Shown: one piece after another, positions 23,525 through 31,506 of the stretch | Layout of the letters: every line of letters begins with the position of its first letter | Numbering within the stretch: position 1 is the stretch's first letter | Source: Anaerolineae bacterium | Lineage (GTDB): Bacteria; Chloroflexota; Anaerolineae; Aggregatilineales; Phototrophicaceae | NCBI GenBank assembly: GCA_017303635.1 | Contig: JAFLCG010000002.1 | Span: 406,918 to 470,917, forward strand | DNA: 64,000 nt | Direction: 5' to 3' | Translations under genes and position numbers: made by a program | Notes under the pieces: model-generated | Told to the model about the DNA's origin: nothing | Database searches by the model: none | The model's input: the letters and a program-made list of their open reading frames with translations, nothing else

Positions 23525-24583
23525 CTAGAAGGCGTAATCCGCCAGGTTTTCAGCAGTGACTTCTACCCACGCAGAACCGTAGAAGACCTTGCCATCGACC
23601 AGGGACATCGAACCGTAACCGGGCAGGTTCGGGAAGCCGAAGCTGAGGAACGGCGGCAGACCGCTGCCATCCAGCAGGGACGCGGGCATCTGGCCTTCCA
23701 GCATGGTCAGGGCGATCATGTTACAGGCGTAACCAGCATAGGCCGGGTCCCAGAAGCTGATCATATCGACCGCGCCGGTCGGGATCAAGTCACGGGCAAT
23801 CGAGGGCAGGCTGGTGCCGACCACAACGATTTCATCCTGCAGACCGGCTTCTTCAACCGCCTGGCCGACACCTGCCACGTCCGTGGAGGCGCTGCCCTGA
23901 ACACCGCGCAGGTTCGGGAACTGAACCAGCAGTTCCTGCATCCGCTCGTAAGCGACCTGCGGATCATCGAAGGATTCGTTCTTGTCACCGACCAGAGTCA
24001 TGTTCGGGTAGGTAGCGATCTGATGCGCAATCGCCGAGTCCACCCATTCATTGTGGGTCTTGGAGGTCAAGCTGCCGACGAAGACCGTGTATTCACCCTC
24101 GCCGCCCATACGTGCAGCCAGGTTATCCATCAGGTTGCGACCAAAAGCCGCATTGTCGAAAGCTTCGATGTCGAAGTCGATGTTCTGCTGGGCCGAGGAT
24201 TCATGGGTGATGACCACGATACCGGCTTCACGGGCACGCTGCAGGACCGGCTCCACCGTTTCCGGTTGGAAGGGGATCACGCACAGCGAGTCCACACCCT
24301 GCGCGATCAGATCTTCGATGACCTGAACCTGCTGGGCAGCATCAGCTTCGGCTGGGCCTTGCTGGAAGGCGGTCACGCTGGGGAAGTCCTGACCGAACCA
24401 GCCAATACCCTGTTCCATGCGGTCGAACCAGGCAATACCGGTTACCTTGACGACCGTCGCCATTGTATATTCATTGGTCACGTTGAAGAGCGCGCCAGGG
24501 GTTGCGTCCTGGGCCATCGCCAGACCGACGACACCCAAGATGCCCGAAAGAAGAAGTGCAGCAATGAGCAACCGACGAAGCAT
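23525..24583 (-). CDS. Sugar ABC transporter substrate-binding protein (RhaS/LsrB-like)
   Basis: A 352-residue periplasmic-binding-protein family 4 member. The signal peptide spans residues 1-25 (basic MLRR, hydrophobic core, cleavage near AMAQD). Motifs: [58 protein letters not shown] and [21 protein letters not shown], all typical of the LsrB/RhaS group that binds monosaccharides, polyols or sugar acids. It lies between the RuBisCO-like gene (143 bp upstream) and the ATPase gene (94 bp downstream, with a REP hairpin in the gap). Ligand identity is unknown. The neighbouring RuBisCO-like protein makes a branched or oxidised sugar such as apiose or apionate a reasonable guess. Confidence 0.87.
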   Translation of the reverse strand: MLRRLLIAALLLSGILGVVGLAMAQDATPGALFNVTNEYTMATVVKVTGIAWFDRMEQGIGWFGQDFPSVTAFQQGPAEADAAQQVQVIEDLIAQGVDSLCVIPFQPETVEPVLQRAREAGIVVITHESSAQQNIDFDIEAFDNAAFGRNLMDNLAARMGGEGEYTVFVGSLTSKTHNEWVDSAIAHQIATYPNMTLVGDKNESFDDPQVAYERMQELLVQFPNLRGVQGSASTDVAGVGQAVEEAGLQDEIVVVGTSLPSIARDLIPTGAVDMISFWDPAYAGYACNMIALTMLEGQMPASLLDGSGLPPFLSFGFPNLPGYGSMSLVDGKVFYGSAWVEVTAENLADYAF

Positions 24584-24726
24584 TTTTCTAAACCTCCAAG
24601 TACACCGACGAAACGAAATTTACAGGTGCAGAGAAAACGATTTCATACACCAAAATTGATTATAGCCATCTGGCAAAATACCACGCAATCTGAATGGACA
24701 AAAGTGCATAGCTTCTCACATGACAT

Positions 24727-25878
24727 TCATCCTTTCTTTCTAGCGGAAACCACGCTGGCGAAAGCGCGTGCATTTGCCGTCAGATCATCCCCGCTGTACA
24801 GCCCACCGGCGACCAGAAAAGCGGTATCAAACGGGTAAAACGCCAGCAGCTCCGGCATCCGGGCGAGCGTCATACCACCGCCGGGTGCGGCCATAATTGG
24901 TTTGAGCGCCCCCATTTCGACGGTACAACCTTCGATCACTCCCAGGCAGTCGGCTTCGGTATACGGAAAGCGCCCACCGTAGGAGACAAAAACCGAGACA
25001 TCCCCACCCGCCAGCCGCACGAGTTGACCGAAGGTGACCGCTGTCGCCATACCGCTGCCGCTGGTGCTGACAAAACTGCCGGATAGCGCCGGATGCGCCA
25101 GAATAGGCAGCGCCAGTGAGTCGTCAGCAGCCAGCATGCGCAGGGTATCGTAGCCGGTCAGACCATAACTGATCTCCAGCGCACCCGCCCCCGCCGCTTT
25201 GGCAAAACGCGCTCGATCAAGGATCTCATCCACTGGCGCGGTGATGTTCGGGGCATACAGACAGTTCAAACCCGTTTCCCGGTTCGCCCGCGCTACTGCT
25301 TCCGCGCAGCGGGCCGTCCGTTCCTCAAAGGGGCAAAAGACCTGATTTGCCAGACCATGATCGTCCTTGATGAGATCGATGCCGCCCAAGGCGAAGGCAT
25401 AGGCTCTGTCCGCCAGGTCGGTCGCATTCATGCCCATCGGTTTGAGCGCCGTCGCCAGCAGTGGACGGTCATGGACGTTCAGGCGTTCGCGCAAACCGGC
25501 ACTGCCGAAGCGCGGCCCTTTGAATGTGCGGGTGATCGATTCCGGCAGATCCAACCGCCGCACCTGAATCCCTGGCTGCATACTGGTGTTGCCAAAGATC
25601 ACGTTCAGTAGTTGAGTCAACCCTGTCCCGGCACATTCGACGGCATAGCTGATGGTCACGTCGAAACTATCGACAGTGGGTACAACTTCTTCGATCTGCC
25701 CAACGATCTGGTCAGCGATCACGCCGGTCGGCACCAATTCATCCGGCAGTTCGACCGTCTGCTCCAGGGCGATGCCACGAGCGACGCGGCGCACGCGGTT
25801 TTCATCGTCACCCTGAATGCGGTAGACCACACGGAAGCGTTCGCCTGAAAGGATGGGAAGGGGTGTAGTTAGGGACAT
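24727..25878 (-). CDS. RuBisCO-like protein (form IV type), altered active site
   Basis: A 383-residue homologue of the RuBisCO large subunit. Recognisable landmarks: FGNTSM (Asn97 matching RuBisCO N123), ALKPMGM (Lys146 matches K175, but K177 is Met148), GGIDLIKDDHGL (Lys171 and Asp173 match the carbamylated K201 and D203, but E204 is His174), AHPALSGSF (His262 matches H294; the following Arg is Pro), and GGG plus AGGL for the phosphate sites. The HxGTVVGK loop is missing. It cannot be a CO2-fixing RuBisCO. Known RuBisCO-like proteins act as enolases, isomerases or transcarboxylase/hydrolases, including in apionate catabolism. Its position at the head of a sugar importer operon suggests sugar-acid breakdown. 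Confidence 0.88.
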   Translation of the reverse strand: MSLTTPLPILSGERFRVVYRIQGDDENRVRRVARGIALEQTVELPDELVPTGVIADQIVGQIEEVVPTVDSFDVTISYAVECAGTGLTQLLNVIFGNTSMQPGIQVRRLDLPESITRTFKGPRFGSAGLRERLNVHDRPLLATALKPMGMNATDLADRAYAFALGGIDLIKDDHGLANQVFCPFEERTARCAEAVARANRETGLNCLYAPNITAPVDEILDRARFAKAAGAGALEISYGLTGYDTLRMLAADDSLALPILAHPALSGSFVSTSGSGMATAVTFGQLVRLAGGDVSVFVSYGGRFPYTEADCLGVIEGCTVEMGALKPIMAAPGGGMTLARMPELLAFYPFDTAFLVAGGLYSGDDLTANARAFASVVSARKKG

Positions 25879-25971
25879 GGTCAGGTGCGGGCCTCATACT
25901 GCGATCCGATGCAGCCTGACTCTACTCCACCGTGCTGGTTTTCGTCATGAGGCCATTGGTGGGGTCAGTGT

Positions 25972-26421
25972 TTAGCTGGTGACGAGGTGGCTGGTCCAGT
26001 CCAAAGCCGAGTCGCGGTCAAGGAATAAGCGACTGACAACTCGCTCATGTTCCAGCACCGACGTTTGGGCCCGCCGCCGGGTGATCTGACCGGAGAGTGA
26101 ACCCGAAACAACTACGCCCAGATGGATATTCAAATGGGGATGTTTTGCCATCCAGTCACGTATATGCTGCTCACTATTCAGGGTGAGCCACGGGTTCAGG
26201 ATGTTGTAGCTGGTCAGCATGAGGAATTGCAGACTCATGCCTGTACCGGATAAATCGTGGATGGCAATATAGTCAGCATTCGTCGGCCAGGAGGCCAGCG
26301 ACTCGACGACGGCTTTGCTCCAGTCAATCAATGAATGGGGATTAAGTGATTGAGCCGTATACACGGCCACCCGACGATCAAAATACCACTCCCGGCTGAT
26401 CCCGGCAGCGACTTTCTCCAT
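25972..26421 (-). CDS. Hypothetical protein, possibly STAS-like
   Basis: A 149-residue cytoplasmic protein that I do not recognise. The body alternates strands and helices: REWYFDRRVAVYTAQSLNPHSLIDW, YIAIHDLSGTGMSLQFLMLTSYN, and a final SRLFLDRDSALDWTSHLV. The last segment resembles the closing helix of SpoIIAA/STAS-like folds (FxxxxxALxWL), and a similar layout appears in the gene at 52749-53165. There is no signal peptide or membrane segment. The start at 26421 (MEKVAAG) is chosen over 26472 because GGGTC precedes it, but this is not decisive. It lies alone between the sugar island and the membrane-protein/TetR group. Confidence 0.5.
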   Translation of the reverse strand: MEKVAAGISREWYFDRRVAVYTAQSLNPHSLIDWSKAVVESLASWPTNADYIAIHDLSGTGMSLQFLMLTSYNILNPWLTLNSEQHIRDWMAKHPHLNIHLGVVVSGSLSGQITRRRAQTSVLEHERVVSRLFLDRDSALDWTSHLVTS

Positions 26422-26519
26422 ATAGACCCGACCCCGTAAGTAATGAAATAGTTGCAGCTCAAGTATAAGCACAAGTGTATAACGTTAAAAATTAAGATGT
26501 ATATCCAATTTTGTTGCCT

Positions 26520-26542
26520 GAAGGCGAGTTATCCTCGCCTTC
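26520..26542. terminator. 9-bp hairpin, possible terminator
   Basis: GAAGGCGAG, loop TTATC, CTCGCCTTC in the gap between two minus-strand genes (stop at 26574; next gene starts at 26421). Its position fits termination of the TetR-led membrane-protein group. The base run after it on the minus strand is only partly T-rich. Confidence 0.5.
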
Positions 26543-26573
26543 CTCCGTGCTTATCCACCCCCGCTGCAGCTTC

Positions 26574-27119
26574 TCATGCCCGATGGATTGGGGAACGCAT
26601 CAACCAAGTGATGACCAAGCCAGTCAGGATCTGATACACAATCGCACCCGATGCGCCGAATACGTAAAAGCCCTGCTCCAGTGAGAGACCGATAACTTGC
26701 GCGGTGATAAACCAGGCCGCTGTAAAGGTAGCGGTGATGACCGGTATCCACCACCATCCTGAACGTACATGCACTCGCAGCAGATACCATTGGGCGATCC
26801 CCAGCAGCAGCCCGGTCAAGGGGGCGCGCAAGAGAACGGACTCCAGCGAAGTTCCAGCACCGAAGATCGTCGTGCTGAGGCCTACGCCCAGCGCCAGTCC
26901 GGCACCTGTCAATACGATCCAGCGCCAATCTACCGACAAGCGCTGCCGCAAGGCGAGATATTGCGCCAGCCCGATGACGATCCCGGCGATACCGCCCCCA
27001 ATGAATGCTTCGAGCGGATTATCCATGCGTCCCAGTACCAGGCTGGCGATCAATCCCCCAATCGGGAAACCAAGGAATGCCAGCACCCAACCAATACCCC
27101 ATTGTGACTTGATGTTCAT
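26574..27119 (-). CDS. Small integral membrane protein, unknown function
   Basis: A 181-residue protein with about six hydrophobic segments, starting MNIKSQWGIGWVLAFLGFPIGGLIASLVLG and ending in a short basic tail. Charged residues cluster in short loops; no catalytic or transport motif is visible. The ATG at 27119 directly follows the upstream DUF4386 gene's stop (5-bp gap). An open frame running 54 codons further upstream is antisense-like coding overlap and is rejected. Co-transcription with the DUF4386 gene is likely. I cannot assign a function; small membrane proteins of this look are frequent hypothetical proteins in Chloroflexota and Bacilli. Confidence 0.7.
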   Translation of the reverse strand: MNIKSQWGIGWVLAFLGFPIGGLIASLVLGRMDNPLEAFIGGGIAGIVIGLAQYLALRQRLSVDWRWIVLTGAGLALGVGLSTTIFGAGTSLESVLLRAPLTGLLLGIAQWYLLRVHVRSGWWWIPVITATFTAAWFITAQVIGLSLEQGFYVFGASGAIVYQILTGLVITWLMRSPIHRA

Positions 27120-27124
27120 GTTGA

Positions 27125-27802
27125 TTACCCCAGGATCAGAATTAGACCGGACAGGATGAGCCAGAGCGACCAGACGATGTAGCTGATGGCGTTGACAGCC
27201 CCGGCGGGCTTCCAACCAGCAGGTTCCAGCAGACCGGCCAGAATGCCAATGGATGAAAGGATGCCCACTGCCGCTATCCATCCACCGAATAGGGGCGAAC
27301 CCAACATCATCACGCTAACCAGAATGCTCCAGACGGCGGTTAGCAGGAAACCCAGATGTTCCCCAACCACCACGCCCACATACTGATGAAAGGCGTTAAA
27401 GACCACACGAACCGCCTCACGCTCTGCCGAGGTGGCGCTTTCCGCGTTATGCTGCGCCGCCAGCAACGGCACCAGTAACGGCCAGCGGAGCAGGCCCATC
27501 GCCTGCGTCAGCCCGCTCAATACACCGATGATGGCGGAAGCACCGGCCAGCAGTGGATGCGTTTCAGCAAAGATGGCCGCGAGTAACAAGGCCATCGGCA
27601 TCGCCAGCAGGGCGGTCATGGCGAACCCGTACCAGAGCAGCACCAGCCGTTTACCCCCAGCAGCAAAGCGCTGCAGGATGTAATCAGTCGGCTTGCGGAG
27701 AATATCGGGATACTCAAATGCCCGACCCAGCAGGAAGAACAACACGTTAAAGGCAACGGGCAAAGCGAATAGAACCAACCCTGTAATGCGATACAGCGTC
27801 AT
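27125..27802 (-). CDS. DUF4386-like membrane protein
   Basis: A 225-residue polytopic membrane protein with about six helices. The sequence resembles the DUF4386 family: an opening helix TGLVLFALPVAFNVLFFLLG, the short loop AFEYPDILRKPTDYILQRF, and the VFNAFHQYVGVVVGEHLGFLLTAVWSILVSVMML block. The function of the family is unknown. It is followed by a second small membrane-protein gene after 5 bp. Upstream, 50 bp away, ends a TetR regulator gene on the same strand, so all three may be one TetR-controlled unit in which the membrane proteins respond to the inducer. Confidence 0.75.
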   Translation of the reverse strand: MTLYRITGLVLFALPVAFNVLFFLLGRAFEYPDILRKPTDYILQRFAAGGKRLVLLWYGFAMTALLAMPMALLLAAIFAETHPLLAGASAIIGVLSGLTQAMGLLRWPLLVPLLAAQHNAESATSAEREAVRVVFNAFHQYVGVVVGEHLGFLLTAVWSILVSVMMLGSPLFGGWIAAVGILSSIGILAGLLEPAGWKPAGAVNAISYIVWSLWLILSGLILILG

Positions 27803-27851
27803 GAGACTTCTCCTATAGCGTTAGCGAAACAAGTAATCGAGTGACGAGAGC

Positions 27852-28433
27852 TTACGATCTCAAATAGGGCTGCAGGGCATGCAACATGAGGTCTGTGCCC
27901 CGCTGCAACTGGGCTTCATCGACCGCTGCCCCGCTGACCTCCAGCGTGGGTATCCAGAACTCGCTAATAAGCCAGCATAGATCGGCCAGTCGCTCTACAT
28001 GGTCAGGATCAGACAAGCCGACAAGCACCCCGGTCTGCGCCAGCACAGCCACGATCTGCCGAAATCCTTCATAACCGCGCTGCCGGACCACGATGTAGCG
28101 TTCTCGGAGTGTTTCATCCTGCTGCAAGAGCGCGATGATCTCCCGGTAGATGAAGCGGTATGTGGACATGATGGTGAAGTTGGTCTTCACCAAGCCTTGG
28201 ACATCTTCGAGCGTGGGCATCCGCTCAACCGGCAGGTCAAAAGCCGTGTCCCACTCTGCGAACAAGCGCTCGAAGATGGCGCGGATAATCTCCTCCTTAT
28301 TGTGATAGTGGTAGTAAAGGTTACCGGGGCTGATCCCGGCGGCCTCGGCAATATGATTGGTGGATACTGTGGTTGTCCCCTGTTGGTTAAAGAGGGCGAG
28401 TGCTGTATCCAGAATGCGTGCTTTGGTTTTCAT
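27852..28433 (-). CDS. TetR family transcriptional regulator
   Basis: A 193-residue repressor. The N-terminal TetR helix-turn-helix is clear: KARILDTALALFNQQGTTTVSTNHIAEAAGISPGNLYYHYHNKEEIIRAIF (about 3-53). A helical ligand-binding domain follows, containing RFIYREIIALLQQDETLRERY and LADLCWLISEFWIPTLEVSG. The ATG at 28433 is preferred over a TTG at 28448 because it starts directly at the conserved MKTKARIL. Immediately upstream (28450-28495) lie two operator-like palindromes overlapping its probable promoter, so it very likely represses its own transcription and that of the membrane-protein genes downstream. The inducer is unknown; the hydrophobic partners suggest lipids or a toxic compound. 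Confidence 0.9.
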   Translation of the reverse strand: MKTKARILDTALALFNQQGTTTVSTNHIAEAAGISPGNLYYHYHNKEEIIRAIFERLFAEWDTAFDLPVERMPTLEDVQGLVKTNFTIMSTYRFIYREIIALLQQDETLRERYIVVRQRGYEGFRQIVAVLAQTGVLVGLSDPDHVERLADLCWLISEFWIPTLEVSGAAVDEAQLQRGTDLMLHALQPYLRS

Positions 28434-28449
28434 GCTGAACAACCCCAAA

Positions 28450-28495
28450 TAGAGTAATTGCTCTAACCTGTATATAGATTAGAGCAATTACTCTA
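28450..28495. promoter_or_regulatory. Twin TetR operator
   Basis: TAGAGTAATTGCTCTAA (28450-28466) and its exact mirror TTAGAGCAATTACTCTA (28479-28495) are separated by 12 bases. Each arm is itself nearly palindromic (TAGAG, 6 bases, CTCTA), so there are two complete 16-bp operator-like sites whose centres are 29 bp apart. The repeat ends 17 bp before the TetR ATG and includes TATACA as a possible minus-strand -10, so bound repressor would block the promoter. Confidence 0.85.
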
Positions 28496-28526
28496 AAATG
28501 TCAAGCAACTCGCTGAAATTGGAAGA

Positions 28527-29747
28527 TCAGCTTGCCTGTGCGAAGGCCAGAATGGCCTCGGCAGCCTGTGTAGCCCCGCCCGCTGCCCGCAGGGAATCGC
28601 CCAGGCCTCTGGCTGCCATGCGGTAGTTTTCAACATCCTTGAACACGGTTTCGACAGCCGCTCGCAATTCTGCCGCGCTCACCTGTCCAATCGGCGGTTT
28701 GGTCGCCAGCGCGATCCCAGCTCCCATCTGTGCCGTCCGGGTGGCGACAATCGACTGTTCCAGTTGCTGCGGGATGACCACCATCGGCACGCCATACCAT
28801 AAGCCTTCATGGACGCTGTTCATACCACCATGGGTGATGAATAGATCAGCCCTTTCGAGGATGTCCAACTGCGGCACAAAGTTGCGTACCAGGAAGTTTG
28901 CCGGAATCGGTTCGAGGACCGTGAGGTCTGTCTTTTTGCCGGCGGAGAGCACGACCTGCGCCGGATAGTCCCCCAACGCAGCAAAGCACTGGCGGTAAAA
29001 GTCGAGATTCTGATTGTTGATCGTCCCCAGCGAGATATAGATGAGGGGCTTGCGGGTCAGTTGATCAAAAGGGAATTCCACCGATTGGGGACGGGCCGCT
29101 ATCGAAGCACCCACAAAACGGTAGGTGCCATCCAGGGTTTCCGCAGCGGGCTGGAATTCGCGTGAGGTGTAGACCAGGTTCATATCCGCCAGAGACATCA
29201 CCGCACCCAGAGGCCCGCCAATATGGATGCCATAGCGACGCTTCATCTGGAGCCAGGTGCCGGCGAATCCGGGTAACGTGGGGATGAGCTGCCCGACCGT
29301 CTCCGCGATGAGGGTCGGTGTCAACGGCAGCGGCGAACCGGGTGTGAGGACAAAGGTGCTGATCGAACTGATGGATTTGACGCCGCGCAAGCGAGCCGCA
29401 TGTTTACCCCAGGCCGCCAACGAATCCACCAGCACATAGTCGGGTCGTTCACGATCAATCAGGTCGAGGCAGAATGGGAGCAACGCCGCGCCGATCTGAT
29501 GCAAGGCCAAGGCATTCTGCGGAATATTGCCGCCGCTGGCACGCGCCATCAGCCCGTCGATATCACCGATCACGCGGGCATCCGGGTAAGGGATAAATGC
29601 AGCCCCAATGGACTCAATCTGGGCGCGCATGTCTTCGGTGTTGACATACAGCACTTGTTCACCGCGCTGCATCAGCTCCTTGACGACACCGATGGAGGGA
29701 TTGATGTGGCCGGTGGCCGGGATGTTGAAGAAGAGGGTCTTGCCCAT
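28527..29747 (-). CDS. GT1 family (MGT/UGT-like) glycosyltransferase
   Basis: A 406-residue GT-B glycosyltransferase of the macrolide/UDP-glucosyl type. Seen: an N-terminal acceptor domain opening [28 protein letters not shown] with the catalytic His in [18 protein letters not shown], and a C-terminal donor domain with [68 protein letters not shown]. These are the GT1 donor-binding HGGxxS and PxxxEQ motifs. The start at 29747 matches the conserved N-terminus; 15 upstream codons are rejected. Such enzymes glycosylate small hydrophobic molecules such as antibiotics, lipids or sterols. It precedes the TetR gene by 31 bp before the operator, and is perhaps also related in function. Confidence 0.87.
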   Translation of the reverse strand: MGKTLFFNIPATGHINPSIGVVKELMQRGEQVLYVNTEDMRAQIESIGAAFIPYPDARVIGDIDGLMARASGGNIPQNALALHQIGAALLPFCLDLIDRERPDYVLVDSLAAWGKHAARLRGVKSISSISTFVLTPGSPLPLTPTLIAETVGQLIPTLPGFAGTWLQMKRRYGIHIGGPLGAVMSLADMNLVYTSREFQPAAETLDGTYRFVGASIAARPQSVEFPFDQLTRKPLIYISLGTINNQNLDFYRQCFAALGDYPAQVVLSAGKKTDLTVLEPIPANFLVRNFVPQLDILERADLFITHGGMNSVHEGLWYGVPMVVIPQQLEQSIVATRTAQMGAGIALATKPPIGQVSAAELRAAVETVFKDVENYRMAARGLGDSLRAAGGATQAAEAILAFAQAS

Positions 29748-29955
29748 GAGTGATCGGGTCCTTGGATAGTAGGTCGCAGGCGTGCTATCCACGCCCGCTT
29801 TATGTGATAGATTTCACAAGAGTGTAGGGTAAACGACCGGAAGAATCATCCGTCGAATGGCGGAAACAAATAACTGATGAGAATCGCCTCGAGTCCAAGG
29901 CCAACATGCTACAATCGCTGCTGGCTATTCGTTCAACATATTAGAAACACAGCTT

Positions 29956-30753
29956 ATGTTCAAGACCTTGCTGGCACGCATCAGCGCGCCTGAATCCGAA
30001 CTCCCTTTCTCCGCCGCTGCTGGGCTGAGTGGGTTGGTAGCCCTCGTTGTGGGGATGCTCTTCATTGGCCCAACCGTCGCGCTGCTCATCCCCGGCCTGC
30101 CTGGTAATCTGGCTCTGCTGCTCGGTTGGACTTTAGGGGGAGCACTGGCCGTCGGCTTCATTTTTGTCCGCCTCAAGACTCCGACTCAAAGGGCGGCGCT
30201 GTGGTCGAAAGTTGTACCACCGCCGAAAGGCAAAAAAGCCAGCCCCAGCACCGAAGGATCGGGTGGTCTCACCGCTCAGGAACTCTTTTTTATGCTGCTG
30301 CTGGGGGTAGGGTTCGCCATCACACTGGATGTCATCAGCGGGCGGTTGACCAGCACCTTCCTGCCAGAGCCAGAACTGCGTGGCCTTTACACACCTGGGC
30401 AGTCGCTTTCGGCACTCGGTTGGGTGATTGCAATCCTCTTCATGGTGGGTGTACAGCCGCTGGCGGAGGAACTCAGCTTTCGTGGATTGCTTCTGCCATC
30501 TCTGCGGCGCTTGACTGGCCCCTGGCTCGGCTATCTGCTGACATCGCTGGCTGGCGCACTCTTCCATCAACTGACCTATTCCACACCCGGCGGCGACTTC
30601 AACGCCCTCTGGTTCGGGCTGCTGGCTCCGTTGCTGACCAACCTGTTGTTCGGGGGTATCCGGCTGTACAGTGGCTCGACGCGGGCGGCCTTGTTAGCGC
30701 ATATCGGCTTCGGATTGTTCGCCATCGTCAAGCTGGTGACTCTGCCGGGATAA
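29956..30753 (+). CDS. CPBP (CAAX/Abi) family intramembrane metalloprotease
   Basis: A 265-residue polytopic membrane protein of the Rce1-like CPBP family. The glutamate motif EELSFRG (171-177; EExxxR) is intact. The following histidines, His204 in GALFHQLTY and His249 in RAALLAHIGFG, match the second and third conserved motifs that build the metal site. A polar linker at 80-105 separates two N-terminal helices from the core. Family members cleave prenylated or peptide substrates in the membrane, and some process bacteriocin leaders or serve self-immunity. No peptide gene is recognisable nearby. The gene is divergent from the glycosyltransferase gene; a TACAAT hexamer occurs at 29910. Confidence 0.85.
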   Translation: MFKTLLARISAPESELPFSAAAGLSGLVALVVGMLFIGPTVALLIPGLPGNLALLLGWTLGGALAVGFIFVRLKTPTQRAALWSKVVPPPKGKKASPSTEGSGGLTAQELFFMLLLGVGFAITLDVISGRLTSTFLPEPELRGLYTPGQSLSALGWVIAILFMVGVQPLAEELSFRGLLLPSLRRLTGPWLGYLLTSLAGALFHQLTYSTPGGDFNALWFGLLAPLLTNLLFGGIRLYSGSTRAALLAHIGFGLFAIVKLVTLPG

Positions 30754-30772
30754 TGGATGGCAGTCGGGAAGC

Positions 30773-31396
30773 CTAGCCACTTCTGGCGGATACCTGCGTA
30801 CGCAGGTACCACGCGCTGAGTCCGACCGAGCCGAACACCGCCAGCGCCAGCATCCGCTGGATGAGGCCCATGTAGGAGCTTGTGTCGATTGGCAATGCGC
30901 CACTCATGACCGGGATGAGCGCGAGGATGATGCCCACCCCCAACAGCAGCACCGGACGGACTCGCGGTTGCCTCCACAGAGCCAATGTCAACGCTAGTGG
31001 CGTGAATATCATCAGCATCGCCAGTGCCGGATGCCCGCCATGCGCGGGGTCTGGCAGCGGCACCAGCCCGGCCCATAGGCTCGATATACCCCCCGCCAAC
31101 ACCGTCACGACCACAAAGGCGATCAACACGACCGGAGTCCCCATCCGGCGCAGCGCCCATCCAATTCCCAGGCTCGCCAGGATGAGCAAGCCGCCGACCG
31201 TCAGGGCACCCACATTGAATACAGACCCATAGCGATAGGTGGATGCGCCGAGGTCACTGGCAGCCTGTGTCAGAAAGTTATAGCCGGGGTAGAAAGGCGC
31301 GGCGGCAAGCTGCATGCCAAAGTACAAAATCGGGGCGAGTGCGCCCGCGCCGAGCGCCAACTGGAGCACAGGTGGGAGAGGCGTAGAAGGCTTCAA
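30773..31396 (-). CDS. DUF998 family membrane protein
   Basis: A 207-residue membrane protein with about six helices. It fits the DUF998 pattern: a first helix, then YPGYNFLTQAASDLGASTYRYGSVFNVGALTVGGLLILA (the conserved xNxxSDLG region), a GxxSLWAGLVPLPDPAHGGHPALAM loop, and three closing helices. The function is unknown; the family is frequent in archaea, actinobacteria and Chloroflexota. It is convergent with the CAAX protease gene, leaving about 20 bp between stops, and precedes the VIT/VWA gene on the same strand by 110 bp. No regulatory element stands out. Confidence 0.8.
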   Translation of the reverse strand: MKPSTPLPPVLQLALGAGALAPILYFGMQLAAAPFYPGYNFLTQAASDLGASTYRYGSVFNVGALTVGGLLILASLGIGWALRRMGTPVVLIAFVVVTVLAGGISSLWAGLVPLPDPAHGGHPALAMLMIFTPLALTLALWRQPRVRPVLLLGVGIILALIPVMSGALPIDTSSYMGLIQRMLALAVFGSVGLSAWYLRTQVSARSG

Positions 31397-31506
31397 CAGT
31401 AGACTCCTGCGTTGGGTGGGTCATACCCGATTGCACATGAAGCAGTATACGTGAATGAAAGAGGAGGGTTGTATACCCTCCCCCATTTACGATCGACTGA
31501 CGGTGT

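Noticed and set aside
24727..25878. Functional CO2-fixing RuBisCO
   Set aside because: E204, K177, the loop-6 lysine and R295 equivalents are missing, and no phosphoribulokinase or small subunit gene is present.
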